64,000 bases of DNA, taken from the NCBI GenBank assembly GCA_029261895.1, contig JAJDAK010000012.1, positions 1-64,000 on the forward strand, written 5' to 3'. The stretch's first letter is position 1; every line of letters starts with the position of its first letter. Shown piece by piece: positions 9,186-17,931 of this stretch. The notes beneath the pieces are model-generated. The model worked only from the letters and a program-made list of their open reading frames with translations. It was not told where the DNA came from and ran no database searches. This DNA is from Deltaproteobacteria bacterium (GTDB lineage: Bacteria; Myxococcota_A; UBA9160; SZUA-336). The position numbers and the translations under genes are program-made.

Positions 9186-9209
9186 AAAAAGACCGAACAC
9201 CGTGTCCGG
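9186..9209 (-). terminator. Intrinsic terminator after rpsO
   Basis: Read on the minus strand: stem CCGGAC / GTTCGG (one G-U pair) with a 5-nt loop, followed by TCTTTTT. It begins 16 nt after the rpsO stop and precedes pnp, so it probably limits read-through into pnp. Confidence 0.7.
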
Positions 9210-9225
9210 CCGCCTCCCATTGTTG

Positions 9226-9492
9226 CTATCGACGCAGCCCCAACCTTTCGATCAAAGCTACGTAACGATCATTTGCAGTCCGCTTGAGGTAGTCGAGCAA
9301 AGCACGTCGCTGGCTAACCATCAACAACAATCCACGACGGGAATGATGATCCTTCGCGTGGGTTCGAAGATGATCGGTCAATACCCGAATCCGCTCCGAA
9401 AGCAGCGCCACCTGGACCTCAGCCGATCCCGTGTCGCCCTCTTTAAGTTGGTAATTCTTGACGATTTCCTGCGTCTGTTCCGCGCTTAACAA
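9226..9492 (-). CDS. rpsO: 30S ribosomal protein S15
   Basis: An 88-residue S15, binding the central domain of 16S rRNA. It reads [20 protein letters not shown] at the N-terminus, then [29 protein letters not shown] and the usual end. The start is a TTG at 9492, preceded by GAGGA with about 7 nt spacing. This gives exactly the family length, whereas the longer upstream ATG frame adds 18 unrelated residues. A promoter sits just upstream (9518-9546) and a terminator just downstream. rpsO between truB and pnp is the usual bacterial order. Confidence 0.97.
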   Translation of the reverse strand: MLSAEQTQEIVKNYQLKEGDTGSAEVQVALLSERIRVLTDHLRTHAKDHHSRRGLLLMVSQRRALLDYLKRTANDRYVALIERLGLRR

Positions 9493-9517
9493 GTCTTTTC
9501 CTCGTGATTCGCGCGTC

Positions 9518-9546
9518 TGTATAGCAGAGGCGCCCTCCGAAGGCAA
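9518..9546 (-). promoter_or_regulatory. Sigma-70-type promoter of rpsO
   Basis: On the minus strand TTGCCT (9546-9541) and TATACA (9523-9518) are separated by exactly 17 bp. The start of transcription would fall about 20 nt before the rpsO TTG. It lies in the 141-nt truB-rpsO gap, so rpsO can be expressed apart from the infB operon. Confidence 0.6.
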
Positions 9547-9633
9547 ATGAAATGAGGCCGCTAAACCCTTGTGAGTAGAGGAGAAAACCCTCTCGCAATC
9601 GATAATCGGAGGCGCTCACGGGCATGCGCGCGC

Positions 9634-10518
9634 TTAGATCCTCGTGCCCTCCAGAAACACGCGGACCGTGCGGAGCATCGGAATCCCCTGATCGGCCTGC
9701 ACCAAGGCAGCCAGTCGACCGTCGTAGACCAGTTGAACCAAGCCGTCGCGTGGCACACCAGGAACATCGGGGCGCATCAGCTGCACCCCCTGCCCGACGC
9801 GCCGGGCGATGCCTGCATTCACCTCCACGGTGGGTAAACCCGTGGCTGCCGCCATCGGAATCAGGCGGCCTTCCCCGGCCTCATCGAGTTCTTCGAGCGT
9901 GATCGCCTGTTCTAGATGAAAAGGCCCGCTTCGAGTTCGGACAAGCTCCCAAAGATGAGCTCCCGTTCCAAGCTGACGCCCCAGGTCGAACGCCAGCGAA
10001 CGCAGGTAGGTTCCCGCACTACAGATCACATTGACCGAAAGAAACGGTGGCTCATACGAGATCAGTTCCAGCTCATGCAGCGTGACGGTTCGGGCTTCAA
10101 GCTCAACCTTCTCCCCTTTGCGGGCACGTTCATAGGCAGCTTTTCCGTCCGTTTTGACAGCCGAGTACTGCGGCGGCACCTGCTGAATCTCGCCACGGAA
10201 CTGATCCAGGGCTTTCTCAAGTGTGGTTGGGTCGGGCCAGGGTCCATCGGTCTCCGCCGTCACCTCGCCCTCACGATCGTAGGTGGTAGTTTCAACGCCC
10301 AGCTTGATACGCCCGCGGTAACCTTTGGTGCCGTGCGTGAGTAATTGCGAAAGTTTCGTCGCTTCACCCAACGCCAGCGGCAACACACCCGTTGCCAACG
10401 GATCCAGCGTTCCCAAATGACCGACACGACGTTGCTTCGCCCAACGTCGCACATTTTGCACGACGTCATGCGAGGTCAATCCCTCGGGTTTGTTGATTAC
10501 CAATAATCCGTCAATCAC
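9634..10518 (-). CDS. truB: tRNA pseudouridine(55) synthase
   Basis: A 294-residue enzyme that converts U55 of the T-loop of tRNAs to pseudouridine. The N-terminus reads GLLVINKPEGLTSHDVV and the catalytic motif HLGTLDPLATGVLP places the active-site aspartate at residue 39. The family motifs GY..R.KLG and YSAVKTDG..AYERAR follow, and a PUA-like C-terminal part is present. It overlaps rbfA by 4 nt and closes the rimP-nusA-infB-ylxP-rbfA-truB operon. Confidence 0.96.
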   Translation of the reverse strand: MIDGLLVINKPEGLTSHDVVQNVRRWAKQRRVGHLGTLDPLATGVLPLALGEATKLSQLLTHGTKGYRGRIKLGVETTTYDREGEVTAETDGPWPDPTTLEKALDQFRGEIQQVPPQYSAVKTDGKAAYERARKGEKVELEARTVTLHELELISYEPPFLSVNVICSAGTYLRSLAFDLGRQLGTGAHLWELVRTRSGPFHLEQAITLEELDEAGEGRLIPMAAATGLPTVEVNAGIARRVGQGVQLMRPDVPGVPRDGLVQLVYDGRLAALVQADQGIPMLRTVRVFLEGTRI

Positions 10519-10865
10519 GGCGATTCTCCATCTTGATCGCGCTTAATCCCATCCAAAATTTCTTCGACGCGCGCCGCGGTATCCGCGGTCGTGTCCAAGC
10601 GAAAGTCCAGCTCCGGAATCCGTTTGAGATGCACCCGTTCGGCCAGTTCTCGTCGAATAAAGCCTTTCGCCTTTTGAAGCGCGGCATCGACGGCATCCGA
10701 GGGTTCCAGCGGGCGGTAGAATACCCGCGCGAAAGAAAAATCGGGTGAGACATCCACACTGGTCACTGAAACCCCTACGAGTCTGGGATCGCTAACCCGC
10801 GTGCCGATGATCTCGGCCAAGCGATCGCGCAGTTCATGCGAAACTTTGGTTTGTCGGCGACTCAA
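10515..10865 (-). CDS. rbfA: 30S ribosome-binding factor A
   Basis: A 116-residue KH-fold factor that binds 16S rRNA late in 30S maturation. Seen: RLAEIIGTRVSDPRLVGVSV, VDVSPDFSFARVFYR, the helix KAKGFIRRELAERVHLKRIPELDF, then DTTADTAARVEEIL. It overlaps ylxP and truB by 4 nt each, so all three are translationally coupled. Length and motifs are ordinary. Confidence 0.95.
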   Translation of the reverse strand: MSRRQTKVSHELRDRLAEIIGTRVSDPRLVGVSVTSVDVSPDFSFARVFYRPLEPSDAVDAALQKAKGFIRRELAERVHLKRIPELDFRLDTTADTAARVEEILDGIKRDQDGESP

Positions 10866-11209
10866 TCGTTACTCCACTCCGTAGGCACTTCGATCTCTGC
10901 CTCGTCAGCCTCTTCGAGCTCATCCAAACGCACGACGACGATATCATCCGCGACCAATTCCCCGAAGCCCAGACTGTCGACGTAGCGCAATGCCTTTTCC
11001 ATTCCCTCTCGGATGTATCGCGAATCCACACCCACCATCGTACAACCGATGCAAACACTGTGGCGGTCGTCGTGATCCGCCACCTCAGCGACAGAGACGT
11101 TGAATTTCCGCCTCAGTCGGTCTTTCACTGAACGTACCACCCGACGCTTGGCCTTGATCGAATCCGCATCGGGTATGTCGAGCTCGATCAGCGCTACGGC
11201 GATCAACAC
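10862..11209 (-). CDS. ylxP: YlxP/DUF503 family protein
   Basis: A 115-residue protein of the DUF503 family. Typical features are the N-terminal LIAVALIELDIPDADSIKAK with the SIKAKRRVV basic helix, then FNVSVAEVADHD and the acidic C-terminal tail. The family regularly lies between infB and rbfA and has been linked to ribosome maturation, but the precise activity is not established. It starts 38 nt after infB and overlaps rbfA by 4 nt. The last 20 residues, rich in Glu and Asp, extend slightly beyond many homologues. Confidence 0.88.
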   Translation of the reverse strand: MLIAVALIELDIPDADSIKAKRRVVRSVKDRLRRKFNVSVAEVADHDDRHSVCIGCTMVGVDSRYIREGMEKALRYVDSLGFGELVADDIVVVRLDELEEADEAEIEVPTEWSND

Positions 11210-11247
11210 GATGCTACGCCGATCGGCATCACAGTCTCCCGGGTTTC

Positions 11248-13698
11248 CTAGAGCGTGTCGGTCGTTTCTACGACGGTGTAGGCTTCGAAGTTATCACCGA
11301 CTTTTACGTCGTTGAAATTTTCCACCCGTAAACCGCATTCCAAACCGGACTGGACTTCCTTGACGCTGTCTTTGAAGCGGCGCAAAGACGCGAGCTTCCC
11401 CGAATAGATGGAAACGCCATCGCGAACCACACGAACCATGTATGAAGAGTGAATCGATCCCTCGGAGATGAAACAACCTGCGATTGTTCCCACCTTCGGA
11501 ACCACGAATAGTTCGCGCACCACTGCATGCCCGTGAACGGTTTCGGTGATCTTGGGTGGCAGCAATCCACGCAGTAACTGAGTCACGTTATCCAGCAGCT
11601 CGTAAACAATGTCGAATGTGCGGATTTCGATCTTTTCGTTTTCTGCCAGCTTGCGTGCAGCCGGTTCCGGTCGAATGTGGAAGCCAACAATGACCGCTCT
11701 GGATGCAGACGCGAGCATGACATCGCTCTCAGAGATTCCGCCAACCCCAGAGTGCACGATGTTCACGGAAATCTTCTCCGTCGCCAGATCGGTAATCGAA
11801 TCTTTGATCGCTTCTAAGGTGCCATCTACATCTGCTTTGATGAGCACACGAAGCTCTTTCTTGTCACCTGTACCCAACGCGGCAAAGAATGCGTCCTCGG
11901 CGAGTTCAGGTTCCGCTTCCCCGGTCTGCTTGCGCTGCTCGGCCAAACGATAGTCGACCAATTGCTTGGCCTCACGCTCATTTTTGACGACGACGAGTTC
12001 GTCACCAGCATTGGGAACCGCTGAAAGCCCGATGATCTGCACCGGCGTTGACGGGCCCGCCGACTTCAACGGATCCCCTTGATCGTCGACCAAGTCCCGT
12101 ACGCGACCATATGCTGTGCCCGCAACGACGGTGTCGCCGCGATTAAGCGTGCCTTGCTGCACCAACACCGTAGCCACCGGCCCTCGGCCACGATCCAATC
12201 GGGCTTCGATCAGCGTGCCACGTGCGGGCCCCTTTACGCGTGCTTTCAATTCCAAAACTTCAGCTTGCAGCGCGACCATTTCCAAAAGCTTATTGATGTT
12301 CGTACCCTTGATCGCGGATACGTCCACGCAGATCACATCGCCGCCGAACTCTTCAGATACAACGTCGTGTTCAAGCAATCCTTGCTTCACTTTTTGGGAA
12401 TTCGCCTCAGGCTTGTCGATCTTATTCACCGCAACAATGATCGGTACCTCGGCGGCGCGCGCATGATTAATCGCTTCTACCGACTGCGGCATAATGCCGT
12501 CGTCCGCCGCTACCACAAGAATCGCAATATCGGTCACCTGTGCACCGCGCGCGCGCATCTGAGTGAATGCGGCGTGACCCGGCGTATCCAGAAACGTGAC
12601 CACTCTATCGCCCTGTTTCACTTGATAGGCACCGATGTGCTGGGTAATTCCGCCCGCCTCGCCATCGACGACATTCGCACGACGAATGGTATCGAGCAGT
12701 GATGTTTTCCCATGATCCACATGACCCATGACGGTCACGACGGGTGGACGCGGCTCCAAGCCATCCAATTCCACGCTGACTTCACCCGCAACCGTCTGCT
12801 CCGGGTCTATCGCTACATTCTGAACTTCGAACTCAAACTCCGCCGCCAATAGCCCCGCCATTTCGGCGTTGAGAATCGTGTCACGATCGATCTCTGCATC
12901 AAGCGTGCGCGCTTTGCGAAGTAGGTCCCGCGCCTTCACACCCATCTGCGTCGCCAAATCGGCAAACGTAATGGTTTCGCCAAGCCGAACGATTCGCTTT
13001 CGCTTGCCCGGTGCAGGCGGGACGACTTTTTTCTTAGGCTTCCCACGACGGCGCCCCGAATCCATGCGTGACTGTTGATCCACGATCATGCGGCGTTGTT
13101 CGAGTCGCTGCTGCACGTTGCCACGCATCATTCGCGACAGTTGGTCCTGCTCTTTAAGCGTGACACCCTCGAGAACCTTGCGCTTCGTCAGTTGCTTGCG
13201 CGCAGACGGTGGGACCGCCGGTTCGCGCCCCGCAGGTGGATCGGTAGCACCGCGCTCAGCGGGCACGGCCCCGGCGTCGGTGGATTCCTCAGCAACCGTC
13301 GCGGCCGCATCTTCGGCGGCCGCCGCTACCGCGGGCTCAGCTTGAATTTCGGTGGCCGGTTCCGCCTCGGCGACCGCAGGTTCGGGTTCCGCCCCGACGA
13401 CTGCGGGCTCCGCGGCCACGGGCTCCACAGGCCCTGCTGCGACTTCGGGTTCTGGCTCAGGTGCCGTCTCCGCTTTCACCACCCGCCGACGGCGGCGAAT
13501 GACCGAGGAACCAACTCGCTTTTCCTCACGCTTCTCGCCATCACCACCAAGCCGACGACGTAGCATTTCGACCTGGTCGTCGTCGAGCGCAACCATCGCA
13601 GATCGAAGTTCAATGCCCACCTCACCCGCACGCTTGAGAAAGTCTTCCTTCTCAAGCCCGAGTTCTTCGGCAACTTTGTAAGCGCGAATCTTCGACAT
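11248..13698 (-). CDS. infB: Translation initiation factor IF-2
   Basis: An 816-residue IF-2, the GTPase that brings fMet-tRNA to the 30S subunit. The IF2_N motif is at 1-50 and a low-complexity Ala/Pro/Glu linker spans about 77-165. A second IF2_N segment lies near 238-290. The G domain has GHVDHGKT at 325-332, a DTPGH switch and NKID, followed by domains II-IV. The Ala/Glu-rich linker is variable between species and has no known catalytic role. It starts 23 nt after nusA. Confidence 0.97.
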   Translation of the reverse strand: MSKIRAYKVAEELGLEKEDFLKRAGEVGIELRSAMVALDDDQVEMLRRRLGGDGEKREEKRVGSSVIRRRRRVVKAETAPEPEPEVAAGPVEPVAAEPAVVGAEPEPAVAEAEPATEIQAEPAVAAAAEDAAATVAEESTDAGAVPAERGATDPPAGREPAVPPSARKQLTKRKVLEGVTLKEQDQLSRMMRGNVQQRLEQRRMIVDQQSRMDSGRRRGKPKKKVVPPAPGKRKRIVRLGETITFADLATQMGVKARDLLRKARTLDAEIDRDTILNAEMAGLLAAEFEFEVQNVAIDPEQTVAGEVSVELDGLEPRPPVVTVMGHVDHGKTSLLDTIRRANVVDGEAGGITQHIGAYQVKQGDRVVTFLDTPGHAAFTQMRARGAQVTDIAILVVAADDGIMPQSVEAINHARAAEVPIIVAVNKIDKPEANSQKVKQGLLEHDVVSEEFGGDVICVDVSAIKGTNINKLLEMVALQAEVLELKARVKGPARGTLIEARLDRGRGPVATVLVQQGTLNRGDTVVAGTAYGRVRDLVDDQGDPLKSAGPSTPVQIIGLSAVPNAGDELVVVKNEREAKQLVDYRLAEQRKQTGEAEPELAEDAFFAALGTGDKKELRVLIKADVDGTLEAIKDSITDLATEKISVNIVHSGVGGISESDVMLASASRAVIVGFHIRPEPAARKLAENEKIEIRTFDIVYELLDNVTQLLRGLLPPKITETVHGHAVVRELFVVPKVGTIAGCFISEGSIHSSYMVRVVRDGVSIYSGKLASLRRFKDSVKEVQSGLECGLRVENFNDVKVGDNFEAYTVVETTDTL

Positions 13699-13721
13699 AT
13701 TCCCGATCCGACGAGCGCGGT

Positions 13722-15089
13722 TTACGCGCCCGTCGTACTTTCCTCCGGCTCCGGAGCCGCTGGTGCATCTTCTACCGGTGCGACGACCACATCACTTGGC
13801 CCGGCGTTTTCGGCTTGTGCGGCACTGGCCGCCTCAGCCGCTTCACGTTCAGCCTTTTCCACTTTGAGTTTCGCCGCGCGTTCCCTGACCTGTTGAGCGC
13901 CCTCTTCGCTGATACCCGGGATTGCCGTCAACAACTCCATATCAGCCTCGGCTAATTCTCCCAAGCTCGCGACACCATGATCCAACAGGACCTTCGCCTC
14001 GTACTCGCCAGCGCCTTCAACAACCGACAGCGCATCAGCGAGCTCTTCTTGAACTGCCGCCATAAAGCTTTGGCTCTTAATGTCGATTTTCCAACGCGTC
14101 AGTTGCACAGCCAGGCGAACGTTTTGTCCCTTCTTTCCGATCGCTAGCGAAAGCTGATCGTCGGGCACAATCACATCCATCAATTCCTGAGCATCGTCGA
14201 CCATCACACGAACAACCTGCGCGGGCGCGAGCGCCGCACAGACGTAACGCACCGCATCGGGGCTCCATGGAACGATGTCAATCTTCTCGCCACGCAATTC
14301 CTGCACCACAGCCTGAACGCGGCTACCCCGCATACCGACGCACGCACCCACCGGATCGACGTCGCTGTCACGCGATGCGACCGCGATCTTTGACCGCGCT
14401 CCAGGTTCACGAGCTGCAGCTTCGATTCGCACGATGCCTTCGTAAATTTCGGGTACTTCCTGTTCGAATAGCTTGGTCAGGAATTCCGTGCATGCCCGTG
14501 ACAACACGATTTGCGGACCTTTTGATTCCTTCAGTACATCAAGCACGTACGCACGAATGCGCTCGTTGATGCGAAACATCTCACGAGGAACCTGTTCCTT
14601 ACGCGGCACAATCGCTTCAGCACGTCCGAGATCAACGATGAGCGCGCCCTTTTCAACGCGTCGCACGATCCCGTGCACGATTTCGCCCTTGCGATCTTTG
14701 TACTCGCTGTAAACAATTTGACGCTCAGCGCTGCGTACCTCTTGAATAATGACCTGCTTCGCGGTCTGAGCAGCGATACGACCGAAGTCTTTGGTGTCGA
14801 TTTTGACACCAATCTGATCGTCGATCTCCACATCGGGATCATGTTCGCGGGCTTCGGCAAGTGGAATCTGACTCGAGTCACGCGGCGTAGTTTCGACCAC
14901 GGTCTTGAACTCAAAGAGTTCGATCTCGCCCGTGTTTTCGTTGTACTGCGCTTCGATTTCACGCTCCAGGCCAAACTTCCGCCGCGCCGCGGTCACCAAC
15001 GCCTTTTCGAGCGTTTCGATCACCGTCGTCTTACTGATCCCTTTGTCCTTACCAACCTGTTCAATAATGCGCTTGAGTTCGATCTCCAT
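13722..15089 (-). CDS. nusA: Transcription termination/antitermination factor NusA
   Basis: A 455-residue NusA that binds RNA polymerase and nascent RNA at pauses. Order of domains: N-terminal polymerase-binding domain (1 to about 125), S1 (GEIVHGIVRRVEKGALIVDLG), KH1 around CVGMRGSRVQAVVQEL, KH2 around LAIGKKGQNVRLA. A single helix-hairpin-helix region follows at about 360-410 (SLGELAEADMELLTAIPGIS). The last 45 residues are Ala/Glu-rich. E. coli NusA has two C-terminal acidic repeats, so this form is shorter, which is normal outside gammaproteobacteria. Three bases separate it from rimP. Confidence 0.96.
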   Translation of the reverse strand: MEIELKRIIEQVGKDKGISKTTVIETLEKALVTAARRKFGLEREIEAQYNENTGEIELFEFKTVVETTPRDSSQIPLAEAREHDPDVEIDDQIGVKIDTKDFGRIAAQTAKQVIIQEVRSAERQIVYSEYKDRKGEIVHGIVRRVEKGALIVDLGRAEAIVPRKEQVPREMFRINERIRAYVLDVLKESKGPQIVLSRACTEFLTKLFEQEVPEIYEGIVRIEAAAREPGARSKIAVASRDSDVDPVGACVGMRGSRVQAVVQELRGEKIDIVPWSPDAVRYVCAALAPAQVVRVMVDDAQELMDVIVPDDQLSLAIGKKGQNVRLAVQLTRWKIDIKSQSFMAAVQEELADALSVVEGAGEYEAKVLLDHGVASLGELAEADMELLTAIPGISEEGAQQVRERAAKLKVEKAEREAAEAASAAQAENAGPSDVVVAPVEDAPAAPEPEESTTGA

Positions 15090-15092
15090 GAA

Positions 15093-15581
15093 CTACCTCT
15101 TTACCTTGCGGGTATCGAATGGAAAGAAGGCCTGCGCTTTCGAGATATCGGTGAAAGGAATCCGTACCTCGCCCTGCTCGGTCCGTATCTGCGCAGCGCT
15201 CTCTTCAAAGCTCAGAAGCTCGCCTCGAAATTTGCGACGCCCTTCCACAGCCTGCCGCGTTCGAACCTCAACTCGTTTTCCGACAACACGCGCGAAATCT
15301 TTCTCGCGACCGAGCATGCGATCCACACCAGGCGAGCAAACTTCAAGCGTATAGGCACCCGGGATCGCCCCCGCGGCATCAATTCCATGACCCACTTCGC
15401 GGGAAACGGCCGCACAGCCGTCCACAGTGACCTTGCCGTCGCCCTCTGGCGTATCGACAATGATCCGCAAAAAGCCCTTACCGCGACCCTGCTGGACCTC
15501 AATGTCCACGATTTCGAGGCCGTGGCTCGCCGCCACCGGTTCGATGATGCCCAACATGTTTTCAGGAATATCCTTATACAT
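15093..15581 (-). CDS. rimP: Ribosome maturation factor RimP
   Basis: A 162-residue RimP needed for 30S assembly. Seen are GLEIVDIEVQQGRGKGFLRIIVDTPEG and the DGCAAVSREVG helix, with SPGVDRML in the following segment. It is the first gene of the nusA-infB operon, as in most bacteria. I start at the ATG at 15581; a TTG directly before it (15584) and an internal ATG at 15557 are alternatives. The 5' region holds an intrinsic terminator about 60 nt upstream that may separate it from pyrD. Confidence 0.93.
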   Translation of the reverse strand: MYKDIPENMLGIIEPVAASHGLEIVDIEVQQGRGKGFLRIIVDTPEGDGKVTVDGCAAVSREVGHGIDAAGAIPGAYTLEVCSPGVDRMLGREKDFARVVGKRVEVRTRQAVEGRRKFRGELLSFEESAAQIRTEQGEVRIPFTDISKAQAFFPFDTRKVKR

Positions 15582-15642
15582 CAATTACTTACGATAAAAT
15601 TGTCGATGATTTCGGAGCCGCCGTTAACCGGACTGTGAACGC

Positions 15643-15667
15643 AAAAAAAAGCGGACGAGCGGCCCAC
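15643..15667 (-). terminator. Intrinsic terminator between pyrD and rimP
   Basis: Minus-strand stem GTGGGC / GTCCGC (two G-U pairs) with a 5-nt loop, followed by eight T. It lies about 140 nt after the pyrD stop and about 60 nt before rimP. It either ends the pyr transcript or attenuates entry into rimP-nusA-infB. Confidence 0.6.
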
Positions 15668-15720
15668 TTTCGATAAAAGTCCAAATCCGACGAAACAGTG
15701 ACCAGACACCAATATCAAAC

Positions 15721-15766
15721 CCGGGCACCCGGATCAAGCTAGGTGCTTGATTCTACTAGCAGAATC
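15721..15766. repeat. Cluster of three short inverted repeats after pyrD
   Basis: CCGGG-CACCCGG (15721-15732), a 7-bp stem with 5-nt loop (15733-15751) and a 6-bp stem (15749-15766) stand side by side; the last two share three bases. None has a T-run, so they are not intrinsic terminators. They could shield the 3' end of the pyrKD mRNA. Confidence 0.4.
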
Positions 15767-15809
15767 TGGCATTTGGGGTCAGGCGGGTCAGCGCAGCCGT
15801 ATCGCGCGA

Positions 15810-16742
15810 CTATTTCTCCAGCGCGCCGATGAGCTCCCGGACCGCCGCGACCCCATGCCGGGCGCAATATGCGGCCAGTTGATCCCGGATCACGAGTCCG
15901 GCCTCGGGGTTGGTATAGGTCATCGTGCCCACCTGAACCGCGCTCGCGCCGCAGAGCATGAACGCAACCGTGTCCTCTCCGGTGGCAATGCCCCCGATAC
16001 CACAAATCGGCAGGTCGACGGCCTGGCGAACCTGATAGACCATGCGCAGCGCGATCGGCCGAATCGCCGGACCCGAGAGGCCTCCCAGGACGTTCGGCAG
16101 CGCCGGGCGGCGCGTTTCTACATTTACCGCCATCGCTTGAACCGCATTGATGAGACTCAAACCATCCGCGCCCTCGCCTTCGCAAACGCGCGCCATCTCG
16201 GCAATCGATGTCACATTGGGTGAAAGTTTGACCAGTAGCTTCGCATCCGTAGCCGCGCGGCAGGCACGAACCAACGCGGCAAGGACCTGGGGATCCTGAC
16301 CGAACTCGATTCCACCGGACTTCACATGCGGACAACTGGCGTTGAGCTCGATCGCGGCGACACCGGGAGCGCCATCCAAGCGGGCACAGACTTCAGCGTA
16401 GCGATCGATCTCTGTTTCAAACGCGCTCGCGAAAACGGGGAGACCTTTAGGTAACACGGGCAACTTCTCTTTGATAAATGCTTCCACGCCAACATTTTCA
16501 AGACTGATCGCGTTGATCATGCCGGCGGGGACTTCCGTGATACGCGGCGGTGGGTTTCCCGACCGGGGTTCCAACGTCAACGATTTGCAAACAATCCCGC
16601 CCAACTCATTCAGGTTGATGAAGCCTTCGAGCTCGGTGCCGTAACCACAGGTGCCGCTCGCGAGCAGAATAGGATTGCGCAGTGCTACACCACAGAGATC
16701 GGTGCTAAAATCCACCGCGGCACTCAAAGTGCGTGCTCCCAA
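15810..16742 (-). CDS. pyrD: Dihydroorotate dehydrogenase, class 1B catalytic subunit
   Basis: A 310-residue flavoprotein that oxidises dihydroorotate to orotate in pyrimidine synthesis. It opens with NPILLASGTCGYG, has ELNASCPHVKSGG (the class 1 active-site Cys in SCP) and the FMN-phosphate loops ICGIGGIATGED and ASAVQVGT. The presence of pyrK directly upstream makes this the NAD-dependent 1B form. The start overlaps the pyrK stop by 19 nt; TTG and GTG codons a few residues further in are possible alternative starts. Confidence 0.95.
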   Translation of the reverse strand: MGARTLSAAVDFSTDLCGVALRNPILLASGTCGYGTELEGFINLNELGGIVCKSLTLEPRSGNPPPRITEVPAGMINAISLENVGVEAFIKEKLPVLPKGLPVFASAFETEIDRYAEVCARLDGAPGVAAIELNASCPHVKSGGIEFGQDPQVLAALVRACRAATDAKLLVKLSPNVTSIAEMARVCEGEGADGLSLINAVQAMAVNVETRRPALPNVLGGLSGPAIRPIALRMVYQVRQAVDLPICGIGGIATGEDTVAFMLCGASAVQVGTMTYTNPEAGLVIRDQLAAYCARHGVAAVRELIGALEK

Positions 16743-17476
16743 TCGACGCGCTCAGCGTCGAAAACCGGACCGTGGGTGCAGACGTAACGGAAACCCTGAT
16801 CCGTCGCGACCACACAACCCAGACAAATTCCAATTCCGCAGGCCATATGTGCTTCGAGCGATACCAAGCACCGTGAACCTGCATCCGACGCGATTTGATA
16901 GGCCGCGCGCATCATGGGCCACGGACCGCAGACAAAGACACTGTCGTTCGAATCGGGTTTGAGCAGATCCGTCACCAAACCGCGTTCACCCAGAGAACCA
17001 TCATCCGTCGCGATTGCGAGCGGGACACCGAGCGTTTGAAAATCATCCAAGCCCAAGATATCGGCATGGCTACGCCCACCCAGAATCACGCGCACATCAT
17101 CGGGATGCGCTTTGGCATATTCATAAAGCGACGCGATTCCAGTACCACCGCCGACCAGGATCGTTGATCCGCTTGGATCCGGGAAACCATTTCCCAACGG
17201 TCCAAGAACGCCGATAGAACTCCCGGGTACGAGCTCAGCCAATCGGGCCGTGCCACGACCGACGATTTTGAAACGAAACTCGAGCTCCTCACCCTTGCCG
17301 CGATAGACAGCCATCGGCCGCGGCAGCAATGGATCGGGATAATGTGGATCAGGGTTCAATGTGAGCATGGCGAACTGACCGGGGCGATGTCCGGCCCAAC
17401 CTGGCGCCTGCACCCTGATCCCGAGCGGCCCACTCTCGATCACGCGACCCAGTATATGTTTGGCGGCGCTGCTCAT
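16724..17476 (-). CDS. pyrK: Dihydroorotate dehydrogenase electron transfer subunit
   Basis: A 250-residue FAD and [2Fe-2S] protein that passes electrons from PyrD to NAD+. The FAD-binding RPMAVY is at about 53-58 and the nucleotide motif ILVGGGTGIASLY at 106-118. The iron-sulfur cysteines C213, C218, C221 and C233 keep the family spacing. It overlaps rimI by 4 nt and pyrD by 19 nt, consistent with stoichiometric production of the two subunits. Confidence 0.95.
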   Translation of the reverse strand: MSSAAKHILGRVIESGPLGIRVQAPGWAGHRPGQFAMLTLNPDPHYPDPLLPRPMAVYRGKGEELEFRFKIVGRGTARLAELVPGSSIGVLGPLGNGFPDPSGSTILVGGGTGIASLYEYAKAHPDDVRVILGGRSHADILGLDDFQTLGVPLAIATDDGSLGERGLVTDLLKPDSNDSVFVCGPWPMMRAAYQIASDAGSRCLVSLEAHMACGIGICLGCVVATDQGFRYVCTHGPVFDAERVDWEHAL

Positions 17477-17931
17477 GACAGCGTGCTCCCCATCAATAGC
17501 GCGCTGGAACCACCCGCGTAGTATCCGCGTCGCTCCCCTTGCACGACAAAACCGAGCCGCGCGTAGAGCTGCTGTGCGGGAAGATTCTTTTCTTCGACCT
17601 CAAGCGTCACCTTGCACACGCCTTCTTCTTTGAGTGCGGCCAGATAGCGTCGCAGCAGATTCAATCCTATACCGCCGCGCCGAAAGTCGGACCCCACGGC
17701 AATCGACATCAGTTGTAACTCATCTAGGACGCGAACGCCGATCACATAGGCAACGATTTCGTCGCCGCTGCGAGCGACCTGGGCACGGCACGACGGTTTA
17801 CACAGTTCTGACTCAAACCCAGACTGCGACCATGCACCCGTGATGGATTCCGCCGCGAGCATGGCCAAAGTCGAAGCGTCTTCAACGCGTGGCAGGCCGA
17901 ACTCAATCGGCTTCGCGAAGCTTGTCGACAT
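17473..17931 (-). CDS. rimI: Ribosomal protein S18-alanine N-acetyltransferase (GNAT)
   Basis: A 152-residue GNAT acetyltransferase. The acetyl-CoA loop reads FRRGGIGLNLL and is followed by the RimI-typical CKVTLEVEEKNLPAQQLYARLGF; the end YYAGGSSALLM is also characteristic. It is predicted to acetylate the N-terminal alanine of S18. The ATG at 17931, giving MSTSFAKP, is taken as start because the earlier in-frame ATG would run 135 nt further into the regulator gene. It overlaps the NtrX-like gene by 29 nt and pyrK by 4 nt. Confidence 0.85.
   Translation of the reverse strand: MSTSFAKPIEFGLPRVEDASTLAMLAAESITGAWSQSGFESELCKPSCRAQVARSGDEIVAYVIGVRVLDELQLMSIAVGSDFRRGGIGLNLLRRYLAALKEEGVCKVTLEVEEKNLPAQQLYARLGFVVQGERRGYYAGGSSALLMGSTLS

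Noticed and set aside
9026..9225. tRNA gene in the hairpin region
   Set aside because: The fold is a single long hairpin with a bulge; no acceptor-D-anticodon-T arrangement and no GTTC-A T-loop were found.
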